A DNA stretch of 64,000 bases, from NCBI RefSeq assembly GCF_001680005.1, contig NC_033564.1, forward strand, positions 2,519,429 through 2,583,428, given 5' to 3'. The notes below the pieces were generated by a model, which was not told the origin of the DNA, ran no database searches, and saw nothing but the letters and a program-made list of their open reading frames with translations. This document shows, in pieces, positions 32,242 through 44,692 of this stretch. The DNA comes from Plasmodium coatneyi (lineage: Eukaryota; Apicomplexa; Aconoidasida; Haemosporida; Plasmodiidae). Position 1 is the first letter of the stretch, and each line of letters begins with the position of its first letter. Both the position numbers and the translations under genes were made by a program.

Positions 32242-33524
32242 TGTTGTTATTGTTCATGGGTATATGTGTATGTAAGTATATATATATTTTTGGCCTTTTT
32301 CCCCCCTTTTCCCTTGTATAAGGAAATTTTTGTGTTATAAAAATGTTGTGTTATAAAATGTTGTGTTATAAAATGTTGTGTTATAAAATGTTGCCTGTGT
32401 TGTGTTTGTTTTGTTTTCCCCTTTTTTCCTTCGACATATATATATATATGCATTTATATGTATATATATGTGCATGGAAGGTAAAAAAATAAATACACTC
32501 TCTTCCATACGAAGGGCATTGTCGAGAAAAAGAAGAAAAAAAAAGAAAAAAGGAGTACTTACCCTTCCTTAAAAAAACAATATTCATGTATTTTAAAAAA
32601 AAGAAAAGGAACGAAAAGGAAGAAGGAGTATGAAGGTACATTAATATATGTAAAAAGTATAATGTACACTTAAGCGTAGGAGGGGGAGAAGGAAGGTCGT
32701 GCAAGCTCAAAAATAGTACATAATATGTGCACATGTTCTGTATGAATGAGTTATTTATAGTGTATTTATGGAAAAAAAAAAAGAACAAAAAATAAAAGAA
32801 AAAACAATGTAATATTCATATATGTATCAAATGTGATCTATGTTGGAATGAAAAGGAAAGAAAGAATAACAAAGGAAAGAAGGAATAACAAAGGAAAGAA
32901 GGAAGGAACGAACGAAGGAAAAAAGGAAAGAATGAATGAATAAAAGAAAGGAAGAACAAAGAAAGAGAAAAAAAAAGAAGTAACGTAAAGAAACGAAAGA
33001 AGAAAACGAAAGAAGGAATGAAAGAAGGAACAAGAACGAAAGAAGGAATAACGAATAAGGAAAGAAAGAATAAGAAGAAAAAAGAAGGAAAAAGAAGTAA
33101 TAAGAAGGAATAAGAAGGAATAAAAGAGATGAATGTATAAAGGAAGACAAGGAATAAGAAAGAAAGAAGGAAAGGATGAACGGAAAGGAGGAAAGAAAGA
33201 ACGGAAAGAAGAAATAAAAATGAATAAGAAGGAATAACAAGGAAAAGAAGGAATAAGAAGCGAAGAAAGAATAAAAGGAAGGAAAGTTATATGAAAAACT
33301 TATTATACAAAATAGTATAAATGAAGAATAGGGAAAAATGGGTCACACAAATGTGTGCGGCAGTTTGTGGAAATGGAGATGGAAGATCCATGTAATCAAG
33401 GAAAATTTAAGAACATTCTGTAAAATATTACATTTTGTAAAATATTACATTCGTGCGAAAGTAAAAATGGAGGAAATTAGGAATGTGTGTATAGAATGAT
33501 GCATACTATTTCTCATGTTCGTAG
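32242..33524. other. Intergenic region with purine-rich tract
   Basis: Three exact TGTTGTGTTATAAAA units lie at about 32340-32390. A flank block like 1770-1960 is at about 32590-32720. A purine tract of AAGGAAGAA units covers 32850-33285. No gene is supported; minus-strand frames over the purine tract are artefacts. Confidence 0.65.
32590..32720 (+). repeat. Dispersed KIR-flank block, copy 2
   Basis: Shares GGAACGAAAAGGAAG and ACATTAATATATGTAAAAAG with adjoining bases of the block at 1770-1960. Confidence 0.65.
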
Positions 33525-34332
33525 GGGCAATGCTTGCAACCGTTAAATTCAACAATGATGTTCACTACACCCTGGGACATGGAGGAGGAAGCAGAAATAA
33601 TTGTAATAATAAACATACATAAATAAAAGTACAGGTAGGAGGTGCATTAAAACCATAGGGGGATCTTGCAAGTTATAAGGACAGGATTGTGAACACTTTG
33701 TGTAGAGTGAGTTCATTGTCTATAGGGGGGGAACATGGAGCCACTAGTCTCTTCTGTTATATATTCTATATAAATTGGTTGGGAGACATATTAATTGACA
33801 AAGTACAAGTCAGTGACCCACCTCTGGATCGTATGAAAACAATCTATGAGAAATTAAAGGGAGTCAATATTGTAGGGAATAAATGTGAAATTATATACAA
33901 GGACAATGAAATTGACAAAACACTCTTTGGACAGGCAAAAATAATATATGAGTACGAACAGGACTATGAGGAATTAATGAAGCAACTAAATCCACCCGAT
34001 AAGAAGCCTTGTACTGAGATATATAACAACCATCTAAAGGCCATTAAGGATGCATGTATTGCTGTAACCAAAGATTGCGACGAAAGCGGAGGGAAAGCAG
34101 ATCCATTGAACATCACCACTTTGACGACGACACATTAACAACAGCAGACTTGTCCACAATAGATTTGTCAACAACCATAGACAGTTCTACCATATATAAT
34201 GAGGGGCAACGACGAAGACCAGGACGACCATCACCAAGACCTCGACAGAGAAAAACAACTAATAGGCAGCAGAATAGAAACCAATCACAAAAAAATATCA
34301 GTTATCATCCCTACATAAAAAGAAGTGGCCCC
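33525..34332 (+). pseudogene. KIR remnant with internal deletion
   Basis: Pieces of a KIR survive in order: a decayed exon-2 start after the TAG at 33522-33524, a middle ectodomain (NWLGDILIDKV, IIYEYEQDYEELMKQL, CTEIYNNHLKAIKDAC), then, just after CDESGG at about 34085, a tail-like segment in a different frame (HFDDDTLTT, STIYNEGQ, QKNISYHP). The distal ectodomain, spacer, TM helix, intron 2 and tail start are missing, so a deletion joined ectodomain to tail. A further 1-nt shift near 34310 destroys the normal stop. No exon 1 was found. Confidence 0.85.
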
Positions 34333-35843
34333 CTTTTTAATTTTGCTCTATTACTTTACATTTCTCAACTATGACATTACACAAGGTTTCATTTTACATT
34401 TCACAACTATGACATTTCCACTGTGCGTCATTTTACATTTCTCAATTCTGTGTGTGTGTGTGTGTGTCATTTTACATTTCTATTCCACTAAAAGAAGAAG
34501 GAAGTGAAGGAAAAATGAAAAATCTAATATTTTACCATACATTCTTCATGTTCTTCAGAGAAAAAAAAAATAAAAAAAAAGGAAAAAAATTGGAAAAGAT
34601 TAGCTCAAAATAATATAGAGCACATATTTAATGCATAAATGAGCTACAGTGAACACACATGGGAAGGGAATGTATAAGGAAGAATGGCACTTCCTCTTTC
34701 TCCCCTCTCCTTCCCTTTCTATTTTTCTCTCTTACTATTTTTAACATAATTCGCTTCCATATTTTTTAATCCAATTATATTCATAACAAACAATTACACC
34801 ATGTACTACATATATGACATAATTACACCATGTATACATAATTACAATGCACAGAACAATTGCATGATACTTGACATTTATGGTAGGTGTGCATACATAT
34901 TTATGGATAGAGGAACCTAAACATAGGTTAGTTAAGCATATATATTCCACATATATAATTCTTTCCATTTTAGCATATTTTTCTCTCACTCTGTATCTCT
35001 TTCTCTCTCTCTTCTATGAAATACATACATTTTCAGTATAGCATATGAATAAACACATGAATTAATGAGGTATGTTGAAATTTTTCTGCCCAAAAAAAAA
35101 TTATACACGTCCCTTCCCTATATATACGGAATAATTGAATAAAATAAAATAAAAGTATTAGTGTGTTGAATAAGCACACATGAATAATTAAACAATGAAT
35201 AATTGAACAATGAATAATCTAACAAAATAAATCCTAACAATATAATATAACAATAAATGTAACAATATAATGCATGGAATCGGGGGTGATTAGGTAATGA
35301 TTAAGCAATATTTGACCTTCCTCTCGCGCCTACTTATTTTATTATTGCTTCTTCTATTTCTTGTTTCTTACCCCAATTTGGTCCTCCTACACTCTTGGCT
35401 TTAATTGCATATATGTGAACAGTGATTTTATGTTAATATATAATATATCATCAATGCTTGAAAATTTGATCAGTGTATATTAATTAAAGTAAGTGCAAGA
35501 ATTTAATATATACATATGATTCAATATAAAGTGCAAGGAAAAAGGGGAAGGAACGAAAAATAGGAAGAAGTCTAGGAAGGAAGAAACGGGCAAGCTGCAT
35601 TTTCTCTCTGTACTACATTCGTTCATACATGTATATATGTGTATTCTGTATGAATATATGTGGGGAACAACACACATATTTTAAAAATGTACTAAAATAT
35701 ATATATATATATACAACAGAAGAATATACACAAAGGGGAATATATATACGCACACACATTCGACAGGAACAACAACAATCGCAAGAACAATAGCAGGAAA
35801 AATATACACATTCACCATAGCAACAATAGCAGCAACAATTACG
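34333..35843. other. Intergenic region
   Basis: Starts with three or four TCATTTTACATTTCTCAACT-type units (34350-34480) and a short GT run. The rest is AT-rich. From about 35695 to 35790 it nearly equals 7945-8040 (AGAAGAATATACACAAAG, CACACATTCGACAGGAACAA), the shared upstream flank of two KIRs. Confidence 0.6.
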
Positions 35844-37354
35844 ATGACGACAACACCACTAACGGTTCGTTCACACCACTCCCCCCCTTTTTTTTATTCA
35901 ATATGGATATATGAGCATTATGCCCGTAACACTTCATGTGTGAAGGGGTACATTTAAAAATAGGAACACAGAGGAGAATGTGTAAATTTTACCAATTAAA
36001 TTTATAGGAGAAAGATTGGAATAAATTACCTTCCAATGAACAATTTTACAGTAAATTACTGCGAGCCAAGGATTCCTGCAAAGGTGCATCTTCCGTGGAT
36101 GGAGTGAAGAAGCAGCTGGAGGACAATGCGGATCTTACGGGTTATGCAGATGACCTTATAGGGGCGTGGTGTTATATAGCAGGAATGGACCAGGGCAATA
36201 CATTATATAGTGATCGTTGCAGTTTCCTATATTATTATATAGGAAGTAAAATACCTCAGGCGAAAGAAGGGGTTTCATTCCATGATCTTATGTATAAAAT
36301 TTACGATGAATTAGTGAAGTTGAATGTTGGGAATAAGTGTACCTTTAGGTCCACTGATAACATTAGCTGGAACCTCTTCATGAAAAGAAAAAACGTACAT
36401 AGTTTCACGCAGGACTATGAAACTATACAGAGGCAGCTGCAATCCCATGCACATTCCTGTGAGGAAGTTTATTACCAACATTTGAACGAGGCCGTTACAG
36501 CATTTAGTGCAGTACTTGATGATTGTGAGAGCAAAAATAGAACGACTACATATTGTTCGTGGTTCAAAAATACCTATGATGTAAGCAATGAGCAGAACCC
36601 ACTAACATTAACTAAAGATTCAGAGGAATCTTTAAGGAGTGGTAAAATTTATAGGGGCATCCACTTAGAATTAAAGTATGCACCTAAAACAAATACAACA
36701 GCCGCCGCCGCTGCCATCTCTTCCATATTAGGAATAGCAGCACTACCAATAACCACATTTTTTTTATATAAAGTATGTAATTAACATCACCAATTTGAAT
36801 AGTACAAAAACAACATAACTAATAATAACTCATATATATGTGCACGCACACACCATAACTAATGTGCACACAAACGGACGCACACACGGACACACCATTC
36901 ATTCTTCTCATATGAAGAGCAAAAAATATATATGCTAACTATATATACAAAAATATATACATGTATATATGTACACATATATATGTATGTAGACATATAT
37001 ACACACATATGTATATATATATATATAGGTATATATATATGTATATATAAGTACATACTTTGTCCCTCTTTCTTATCGTAGTATAATCTTTTACCTTCCG
37101 GTATACAAAACTTCTTTGGAGGAAGCAGCAACAATAGAAGCAGAAAAAGAGGAACATCTGCCAGAAGGCACAAGTTCGACAATTTAACAACAGAAACATC
37201 CACATTATATTCAACCACAGCAGAGGGCACTTCAACAGTGGGAGATGCTAGTACGGTGTACTCTGTCCAATATACTACTAAACCTCTTAGAAGAGGGACA
37301 AATACTGCACCAAGTCATCATCACCGGAAGAATGTAGCTTATCAACGTATGTAA
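35844..37354 (+). CDS. KIR/PIR variant surface protein, intact three-exon gene
   Basis: Exons 35844-35864 (MTTTPLT), 36008-36772 and 37082-37354 join in phase 0 to about 352 residues. Exon 2 starts EKDWNKLPSNEQFYSKL; landmarks are WCYIAGM, FLYYYIGSKI, FTQDYETIQRQL and YCSWF. The usual LxCxxV element before the spacer is missing: the sequence goes from TLTKDSEESL into a short Ala-rich spacer and a TM ending FFLYK. The tail begins YNLLPSGIQNFF and ends NVAYQRM. Exon 1 and the upstream 150 bases match the KIR at 8052, including the GTTCGT donor. Confidence 0.92.
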
Positions 37355-38580
37355 TACGTACACACATTTGGAATGTAACATAACATGTAAAATTTAATGT
37401 AATGTCCTCCTTTTTTTTCACTAATTCTGCATCACATATAATGTCCCAGCACCACCACACGACGACACTCTAATAATAATATCACACCACCCTAACAACA
37501 CCACACTAACAACACCACATAATAACAATATCAAACTAACAACAACACCACATAATAACAATATCAAACTAACAACAACACCACATAATAACAATATCAA
37601 ACTAACAACAACACCACACTAACAACACACCACACTAACACCACACCACACTAACAAAAACACCACACTAATACCACACCATTCTAATAATACGCCACCA
37701 CATCATACACTCTAATAATAATACACCACACTAATAATACCACTCTAAAAGCTCAATAATAATAGACTAATACAGGAGCACACTATATATAAAACTTTAA
37801 ATCTGCCGCGCTATACTTAAAAAAAAGAGAATTCCTTTTGCTTCCATTCTCTCCCTAGAAACATGCAAAAAATCCGATTCAATTTGTTTTTTTTTTTTTT
37901 TTGCTAACTGATTTATATTCACCACTGTTGTATCTGAACTATAAACCTAAAGAAAAACAACAAAACAACAATAACACAAGAAAAATACAGAAAAAAAAAA
38001 AAAAAGAATTTTTTTTTTTTTGAGCATACATGCGGAAACATATATACAACTGCATTTATAATTTTTCTAAGTGGTCAAAATATGTGAGCACAATTAGCTC
38101 CACATTTATTACACCGTTAGGATGTACGACATATAAAGAGAGAAAAGGGTGCTCACATTATTTTTTTTTTCTTGGCTCTCAGAAAAAAAAAATACTAATA
38201 ACATTAATTAATTTTTTTGAAACAACATAATATAATTATGTGCAATTAAAATGAACAATTTTTTTCCGAACTTGCTTAAAATTATTATCATAACACCATC
38301 TACACATGTATGTATTATTATTATTGTTCACCTTGCAATAATTTTAAATTTAAAATATAAGCTTATTCACACACTAAAGAAGAAAAGAAAGTTAAATCGC
38401 GCACGCGTACAGAACAACGCATGATTGATTGAATTTAACACATTCTCTATGTTCAACGCAAAGAAGAAAGAAGAATGAAATAATCATCATACAAACTACG
38501 ATAATATATATATATCTAAGGAAGAATTTTTTTTCATTTTAAACATTCTTTTTAATTTAATATAAAAGGAACGGAATAAA
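37355..38580. other. Intergenic region with CA-rich repeat
   Basis: A repeat made of ACTAACAACACCACA units, some with AATAACAATATCAA inserts, covers 37440-37745. The rest has poly-A/T runs and no coding frame. It precedes the one gene here that is neither KIR nor SICAvar. Confidence 0.65.
37440..37745 (+). repeat. CA-rich minisatellite
   Basis: Three near-identical units of about 38 nt around CACATAATAACAATATCAAA, followed by shorter CACCACACTAAC units. It resembles CAACC-type KIR intron repeats but has lost the T-rich parts. Confidence 0.8.
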
Positions 38581-39468
38581 ATGATGGCACCATTCCCTGC
38601 GAAGCTGTTCATACTTACCAGTACCTTATTCTTGTGGTCGCAATATCCACGTCATGTAAGATAATAGGAACTCCTGCTACATTTTTCAAAATTTGGTGCA
38701 CATATATTTATTATAATGATTAAAAATATTTTTTACTTTTTGCACTAAAATTATAGAAGGAAGGAAAAAAAAAATTTTCCACCACCAGAACAACCTTCCT
38801 TCCAACCTACCACCACCCTAACAACCCTTCTCTTACAACCTTTTCTTTTTTTTATTTAGGTCCTAGTGTACGGAACCCCATGGAATAACAGGGATGAGGC
38901 AAGTGCATATGTAGCATCAGATGGAAGTACCATGGTGTCGTTAAGTGGTGAAAGTGGTGTAAGAACACAACAACACAATGAACATTTTGGTAATGGTAGT
39001 GTATGCTCCCTTAAAAACACCACATTAAGTGCAATGCTGAGGAAATTGCACTCTAAGGTTGAAGTAGGACCGTCAAAACCGTCACAACAGAGAAGGAAGG
39101 GGGCAAACAATAGTAGTAGTTTGAAAAGCAAATTCAAAGAGCTTTATGATAAATTAAAATGTTGTAATATCAAAAATAAGGTGTTGCTAGTTGTTCTGTT
39201 GGTTTTTATACTTTCTTATCCTATAATTTTAATGAATTCCATGAGCATTGTTAACCTTTTCCTTCCTGACAGATCTGGGATGGATCCAGGTAATACGGTA
39301 CTGTACTCAGTTGCAGCCTCCGCAGTTTTGGGGTTCATTTATTTGTGTGTGATTCTAACGTTTTGCTATTCAAATAAAGCAAAAAAATGTATTAAAGAAG
39401 AGCTAAAAATAAAAAATTTCATTAAAAAAGAACCACAAACAACCAACATAGCACATCAGAAGGTTTGA
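38581..39468 (+). CDS. Plasmodium exported-type protein with signal peptide and two C-terminal TM helices
   Basis: Exons 38581-38655 and 38860-39468 (phase 0) give about 227 residues. Exon 1 encodes a hydrophobic leader (KLFILTSTLFLWS), the two-exon architecture typical of exported Plasmodium proteins. A basic middle region holds LRKLHSK, which resembles the PEXEL export motif RxLxE/Q/D but has Ser in the last position, so export is only suggested. Two membrane helices follow (VLLVVLLVFILSYPIIL and SVAASAVLGFIYLCVIL), then a Lys-rich cytosolic end. The layout resembles the two-TM exported families of Plasmodium, but I cannot name the family. No known function. The start could be the first or second of two adjacent ATGs. 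Confidence 0.75.
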
Positions 39469-39780
39469 AAACTAAGGGGGTAAATTCTAATTATTCCTCA
39501 TTCTAATGAGCAATTTCTAATGTTATATTGTGATTTTATATATTTGTCATATCGAATTATTTATGGTGTTTCCATATTGTACTCAATGGGAGGTTTAAAA
39601 TTTTTTATATTTGTTTCCTTCATTTGCATAAATTAATGTTGATAACTTGTACACACACAATGTACACACTCATCAAATTTGTACACACGCACACATTTGT
39701 ACACAAAGTATACACAAACTGTATATATATGAACTGTATACAAACTGAGCATGGTCATTATAATTTCTAAAGGAGGGACA
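39469..39780. other. Short region between convergent genes
   Basis: AT-rich, then TGTACACAC-type repeats at about 39650-39745. It must hold the 3' ends of both flanking genes. No gene. Confidence 0.6.
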
Positions 39781-41213
39781 TTACGTAGGATAGTAACTAA
39801 TATTTTTCTGCCTCTGACGTGTATTATTTGCTCTTCCCTTAAGTGGTCTATCATATATGGTAGAATTGTCTGTTGAATAATGTGTAGAAGTATCAGTGGA
39901 ACCGAATGTTGATTCGGTTGTTATGGAAGCATCCAAGTTGCGTTCAGTGAATCTTTTACTTCTTCCACTTCTGCTTCGATTGTTGCTTCCACGAAAAGTG
40001 TTACGTATTCCAGAGAATAAGTTTGTATACTAAGAATGGAAATAAAAGAAAAAGGGTGATAATTTGCATATATATATGCATTATATATATATATGATTAC
40101 ATATATATATGTATAAAGTATATATACATATCTACATATGTATATATATACCCCATATATATGACACTATATATACATATATATAGTACATATATATATA
40201 TGTACGTATATATACATGGAACACATATTTTTTCTCATTGTTACCTTATATAAAAAAAATGCGATGGCAGGTATTCCAATTGTAGGGACCAATGCAGAGG
40301 ATATGGTAGTTGCAGTGGGAGATGATGAATTCCTCCATTCCATGGGTTGAATGTCCTGCTGGGAAGATAAATCCGATGAGATATGTGCATCCACCGTAGT
40401 TTTTGTTTGCGTCACTAATTTAGATTTTAAGTTTTGCATCGTGCTATGATCATATCCTATAAACATCTTCCTAAATTGGGTGCAGTATTCACTACTGTTG
40501 TCACCACTTTCTGGACAAGTATCGTTCACTGTACTATACGTTGAAAGTATATCACTCAGGTAATTACAATACTCCGAATCACAATACTGGGCACCAGACT
40601 CCAATTGCTGCTTTATCTCTTTATAGTCCCAAAAGTACTCATAAATTTTTTTCCTCTGTTTTAAAATACTTTCACTAATATCGGAGCATATAATTTTAAT
40701 TTCATTCTCAGTATTTAACCTTTGTAATTCTTCGCAGATTTTTTTCATAACTGTTATGAACCTACTATCCTGCAATTCCTTCAATAATTCCTCTACGATC
40801 CAGTAAAGCAGAAAATGGTAACGCCCAATGTAGTATGGATCCCTCTGATCCATTGTTCCTGCTACACAGCAAGCATTTGTAATGTCACTTGTATAACTAT
40901 CATGGAGTTGCTGCTGGACCCATATTTCATCTATTTTTTTGGTGGAATTATGAGCACAGTAATTTGAGGCTCCGTCAAATTTACTATAGATAGTTGCACT
41001 TGATCGTACATTTGTCAAATCGTGCTTCTGTAAATACAATTAACAGAAAATATACATACGCCCGCGTGTGTTACTTATTTTTTCTATTATAGTATGGATA
41101 TAGTACTACATCAGAAATGTACACATATATGTCCATTTTGAATAAAAAGAAGAAAGGAAGGGGGGGGAGTTGGGGTGTTAACGAACCGTTAATGATGTAA
41201 CCCTTGTTGCCAT
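39781..41213 (-). CDS. KIR/PIR variant surface protein, intact three-exon gene
   Basis: Minus-strand exons 41213-41187 (MATRVTSLT), 41027-40245 and 40029-39781 join in phase 0 to about 352 residues. Exon 2 starts KHDLTNVRSSATIYSKF, where the usual LPS is replaced by VRS. Landmarks are CCVAGTM, FLLYWIVEELL, YEYFWDYKEIKQQL and YCTQF. A Ser/Thr spacer is followed by a TM ending FFLYK. The tail starts YTNLFSGIRNTF, like that of the gene at 22005 (YTNLFSGLRNTL), and ends NISYYPT. The exon-1 donor GTTCGT matches the genes at 8052 and 35844. Confidence 0.92.
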
Positions 41214-43245
41214 TGTTTATACATATCTTTATATACAATGAATTTGTGTTAATAAGTTGTTCATACATAATAAATATATATATGTGTGGGGGAACTTTTT
41301 CTTCTCTGTGTCCGTGAACATATTCAGTATAAATATATATATGTGTATGTACCACATACATATATATATATGAATATGTGAAAGTGTAATAATTTTTGTT
41401 ATTATTTTTGTAATAATAGTTATGTAATAATTTTTGTAATAACTTTTGAAATAGTTCATGTATTCACATACTCATTTTTAGCATAAAGCAAAGGAGGGAC
41501 TTGTACCTGCTTTTCTGCTTATGTCCCTGTTATTGCGATTGTTTAATTGGTACTCTTTCATGTAATATATTTTAAAGAATTTTCACATATTCATTTTTAG
41601 CATAAAAGAATATATATATATGTGAGAGAGAACAATGTATGTTTTTTTTATTAGGAATGTGACAACTTTTACTTTTTCCTAATAATAGTATACATATATT
41701 GTTCAATTTATTAAATAATGGGAATGTAATCCCAGTTATACATATGTATGTACATGAAAATCATCATATACACTGAGGATGCAAAAAAAAAAAAAAAAAG
41801 AAAAATAGAAACAAGTATACTGTAATATCCAAAATAATGATAAGAATAGGAACTCTCAACTTTCTCATACTTCTTATACTTCTTTCATCCATTTACTACA
41901 TATTGTTTTTTTTTTTGTAGTGGTATGTGAATACCATTAGGGACCTATAACACTATTGTTCTTTGTGCACGCACACTTCCGTGTTATTATGCATATATAT
42001 GAAGGGGAGGGGCGGAATATTTTCCCTTTTGAGTTAACATTTGAGCATGCACTATTCATTTTATGTTTTATTCTTATGTTTTAAAAGGAAGGGGAGATTA
42101 TTATTAAGAATTGTTCATATATATATATATATGTAGTGCATAGTTCATGTATGGTACGTATACTTTCCTTCCCCATCCTTTCTTTCCCTTTACTTTTGGG
42201 GGACAAAGTATATAAAAAGAGAACACAATTCAAATACGCGTGCGAGGGCGGGTGGTGGAAAGGTGGGAAGGAAACCTAATGTATGGAATGAGTAAATGGA
42301 GTGATTCTTTGCATATATTATGGTGGTCATTTTCCTTATATATGTAGCATATTATTGTTAGATCACTTTTTTGACTGGACCATTGGGAATTATTCTTTTT
42401 GTTTTTTTTTATGTATTCATGGTTTCACATATATATACACTAATTATAATGCCCCATACAAAGTATACTCTATACATAGTTACATGTGGGAAATAATTAT
42501 TTCGCTATAAATCAATTATGTTTGTAAAGAAGTGGGCCAAACATAAAAAAAATTTCCCTAAGAGTAAGTACCCCCCACTGTAAGAAAGTTCATCAGAAAA
42601 AAGAAGTTGCCAAGAACAAATGTTTTAGGAAAACTACTGAATGTTGAACCACATTATTCATTGTAATATTTCATCCGTAGTCCCAAAATTTGTTCAATGA
42701 GCAATTGTATATAGGGTATAAAGAATGTTGGGGCACTTTTATGTAACTTCTTAATATAACAGGGAACAGTGTATTCTATGTTCATAATGTTCAAACACTA
42801 ATAGAGTACAGGAACGAATATGGTACATATACCCCATATAGTGGACGATCCGTCCACACAATTTTCCCTTATGGTTCCTACATTCGTAGTGTTATAAGTG
42901 CTTCATAAAAGTGCATTGACGCCTCTACTCTTTTTCCTAACATCATTTCTGTTCTCATATACCTAACAAATTATGGCACCATGAAATATAGAGTAATAAA
43001 TGGTGTTCGCATTCCCTATGCATCATGTATATACAAAAACCATCATCTACCACCAGAAGGGGAAAAAAAAAAAGTACTATCATTTCTCACACATATATCG
43101 TTTTAAAACACATGTGGACTGATTGTCCTCATAAAATATGGGTTCATATGGGGATTCACATGGTGCACATATACCACAAATAAAATGTGAATGGTCCTAC
43201 CACCCCCCCATAATTACATATGTGTGCTCACTTATAAGGCAAACG

Positions 43246-43500
43246 GTGGCAGCTGTTCTGGAAGTACATATTCTGGTAGTACCTGTTATAAAAGCACGTG
43301 TTATAACAGCACATTTCGTCCATTACAAGGGATAGCTGCGTAGATGGCACCTGAATTGGTGGCACCTATTCTGGCAGTGCCTGTTATGGCAGCACAATTC
43401 GTCCATTACAGGGCGCAGATGCATCGGTGTCAGCTGAATTGATGGCACCCCTTCGGGGCGGAGCACCTATATGGGTAGCACCTGAATGGGCAGCACCTAT
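43246..43500 (+). repeat. Degenerate GC-richer tandem repeat
   Basis: TTCTGGTAGTACCTGTTAT (43271) and TTCTGGCAGTGCCTGTTAT (43370) are spaced 99 bases apart, and TTCGTCCATTACA recurs about 82 bases apart. GGCACCTGAATTG-type phrases recur further on. Composition differs from the AT-rich surroundings. Open frames are short. Confidence 0.7.
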
Positions 43501-43725
43501 TCCATATGTGTGTAAAAAAAGAATAATGTGTGTTGTGGTTCTACACATCTATAAATTGTACATATAAATTTTTTCATATGTGTGTAGAATATAATGTGTT
43601 GTGTTCTACACATATAAATTTCATACGTAGAAAGTAATTTGTAGTTCAACATATATATATAAAAATTTTTCATATAAATTTCATGTGTAAGAAAAGTAAT
43701 GTGTGTTATGTCCTACACACCTATA
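43500..43725 (+). repeat. ATAAATTT/CATATGTGTG repeat, about four copies
   Basis: Units of about 55-60 nt with CATATGTGTGTAGAA, TAATGTGTTG, TTCTACACAT and ATAAATTTTT recur with decay. Function unknown. Confidence 0.75.
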
Positions 43726-44692
43726 TATGCAAAATTCTACAAACAGATACATATATAATATATATATACAATGTATGTATGTATTTATATATATGTACAC
43801 ATATTTCATACATATATACATGAATGAGTTACTTACAAATATAATGATCAAAAAAAAAAGGGGAAAAAAAAAACAAAAAAAAAAAAAAAAATGAACTGTT
43901 ATTATTATTCAACAGAAATGAAAAGGTAGGATAGGTTTAAGTCACAAGGAAGGGGGTATTATTTAGAACAATGTGCGCATATATATATATTCTTTTTTTT
44001 TTCTTTTCTTTTTCTTCTTCCTTCATTCATATATATATAATTTTATGTAACTCCTTCCCTGTATTATACCCCCTTTCACCCTTCCCCCCTTCCTTTTATG
44101 AAATAACAATAGAAAGAACACATTAATTTTAAAAGAAGTACATACACAAATATTTTGTCCTGCTCAGAAAAAATTACGCTCCCTTATACGTAATAGTGGA
44201 AGTGTATAAGTAGGAATTCAATATTTGGAATAAACGTGTATAAGCAAATAATGTAGTTTATAAAAAATAAATGTATGAAAATTTTGCTATCTTCTTTTTT
44301 ATTTCAAAAATTCCTTCACATATGGTTCACATTTTTATTCTTTAATTATATATATAATAAGTCCACACATATATGTAAGTAATGTGTTATGGTTGCTCAG
44401 AAGAATTAAAAAAAAATATACATTATTATTGAAGAAAAAGGAAGGTAAGAAAATAAAAATTCCACAACCTTCCACACTTCCACATTCCATACCCTTACAA
44501 TCCAATCATCATCATAGGGAACAAACATAAAGAAGCAGAAATAAGCACAAAAATTTTACACATACACTTCCACCCCCACACTTACAATCCAATCATCATA
44601 TCATCATCATCCTAGCGAACAAACAAACAATAACAAACAGAACAGAGAAAATACTAACACTAATTTATTACATAAAGAAGTGCACATAAATC

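Larger units (their letters stand above)
41214..44692. other. Long intergenic region without genes
   Basis: About 3.5 kb, the second longest gene-free stretch. AT-rich at both ends; 41380-41460 has TTTTTGTAATAA units. The middle (42500-43130) shows nothing recognisable. A degenerate, GC-richer repeat lies at 43246-43500 and an ACACATATAAATTTTTTCATA-type repeat at 43500-43725. The last 300 bases resemble the flank before 16153. No open frame looks like a gene. Confidence 0.6.

Noticed and set aside
32827..33240. 137-codon minus-strand Phe/Leu/Ser frame
   Set aside because: Complement of an AAGGAAGAA purine tract.
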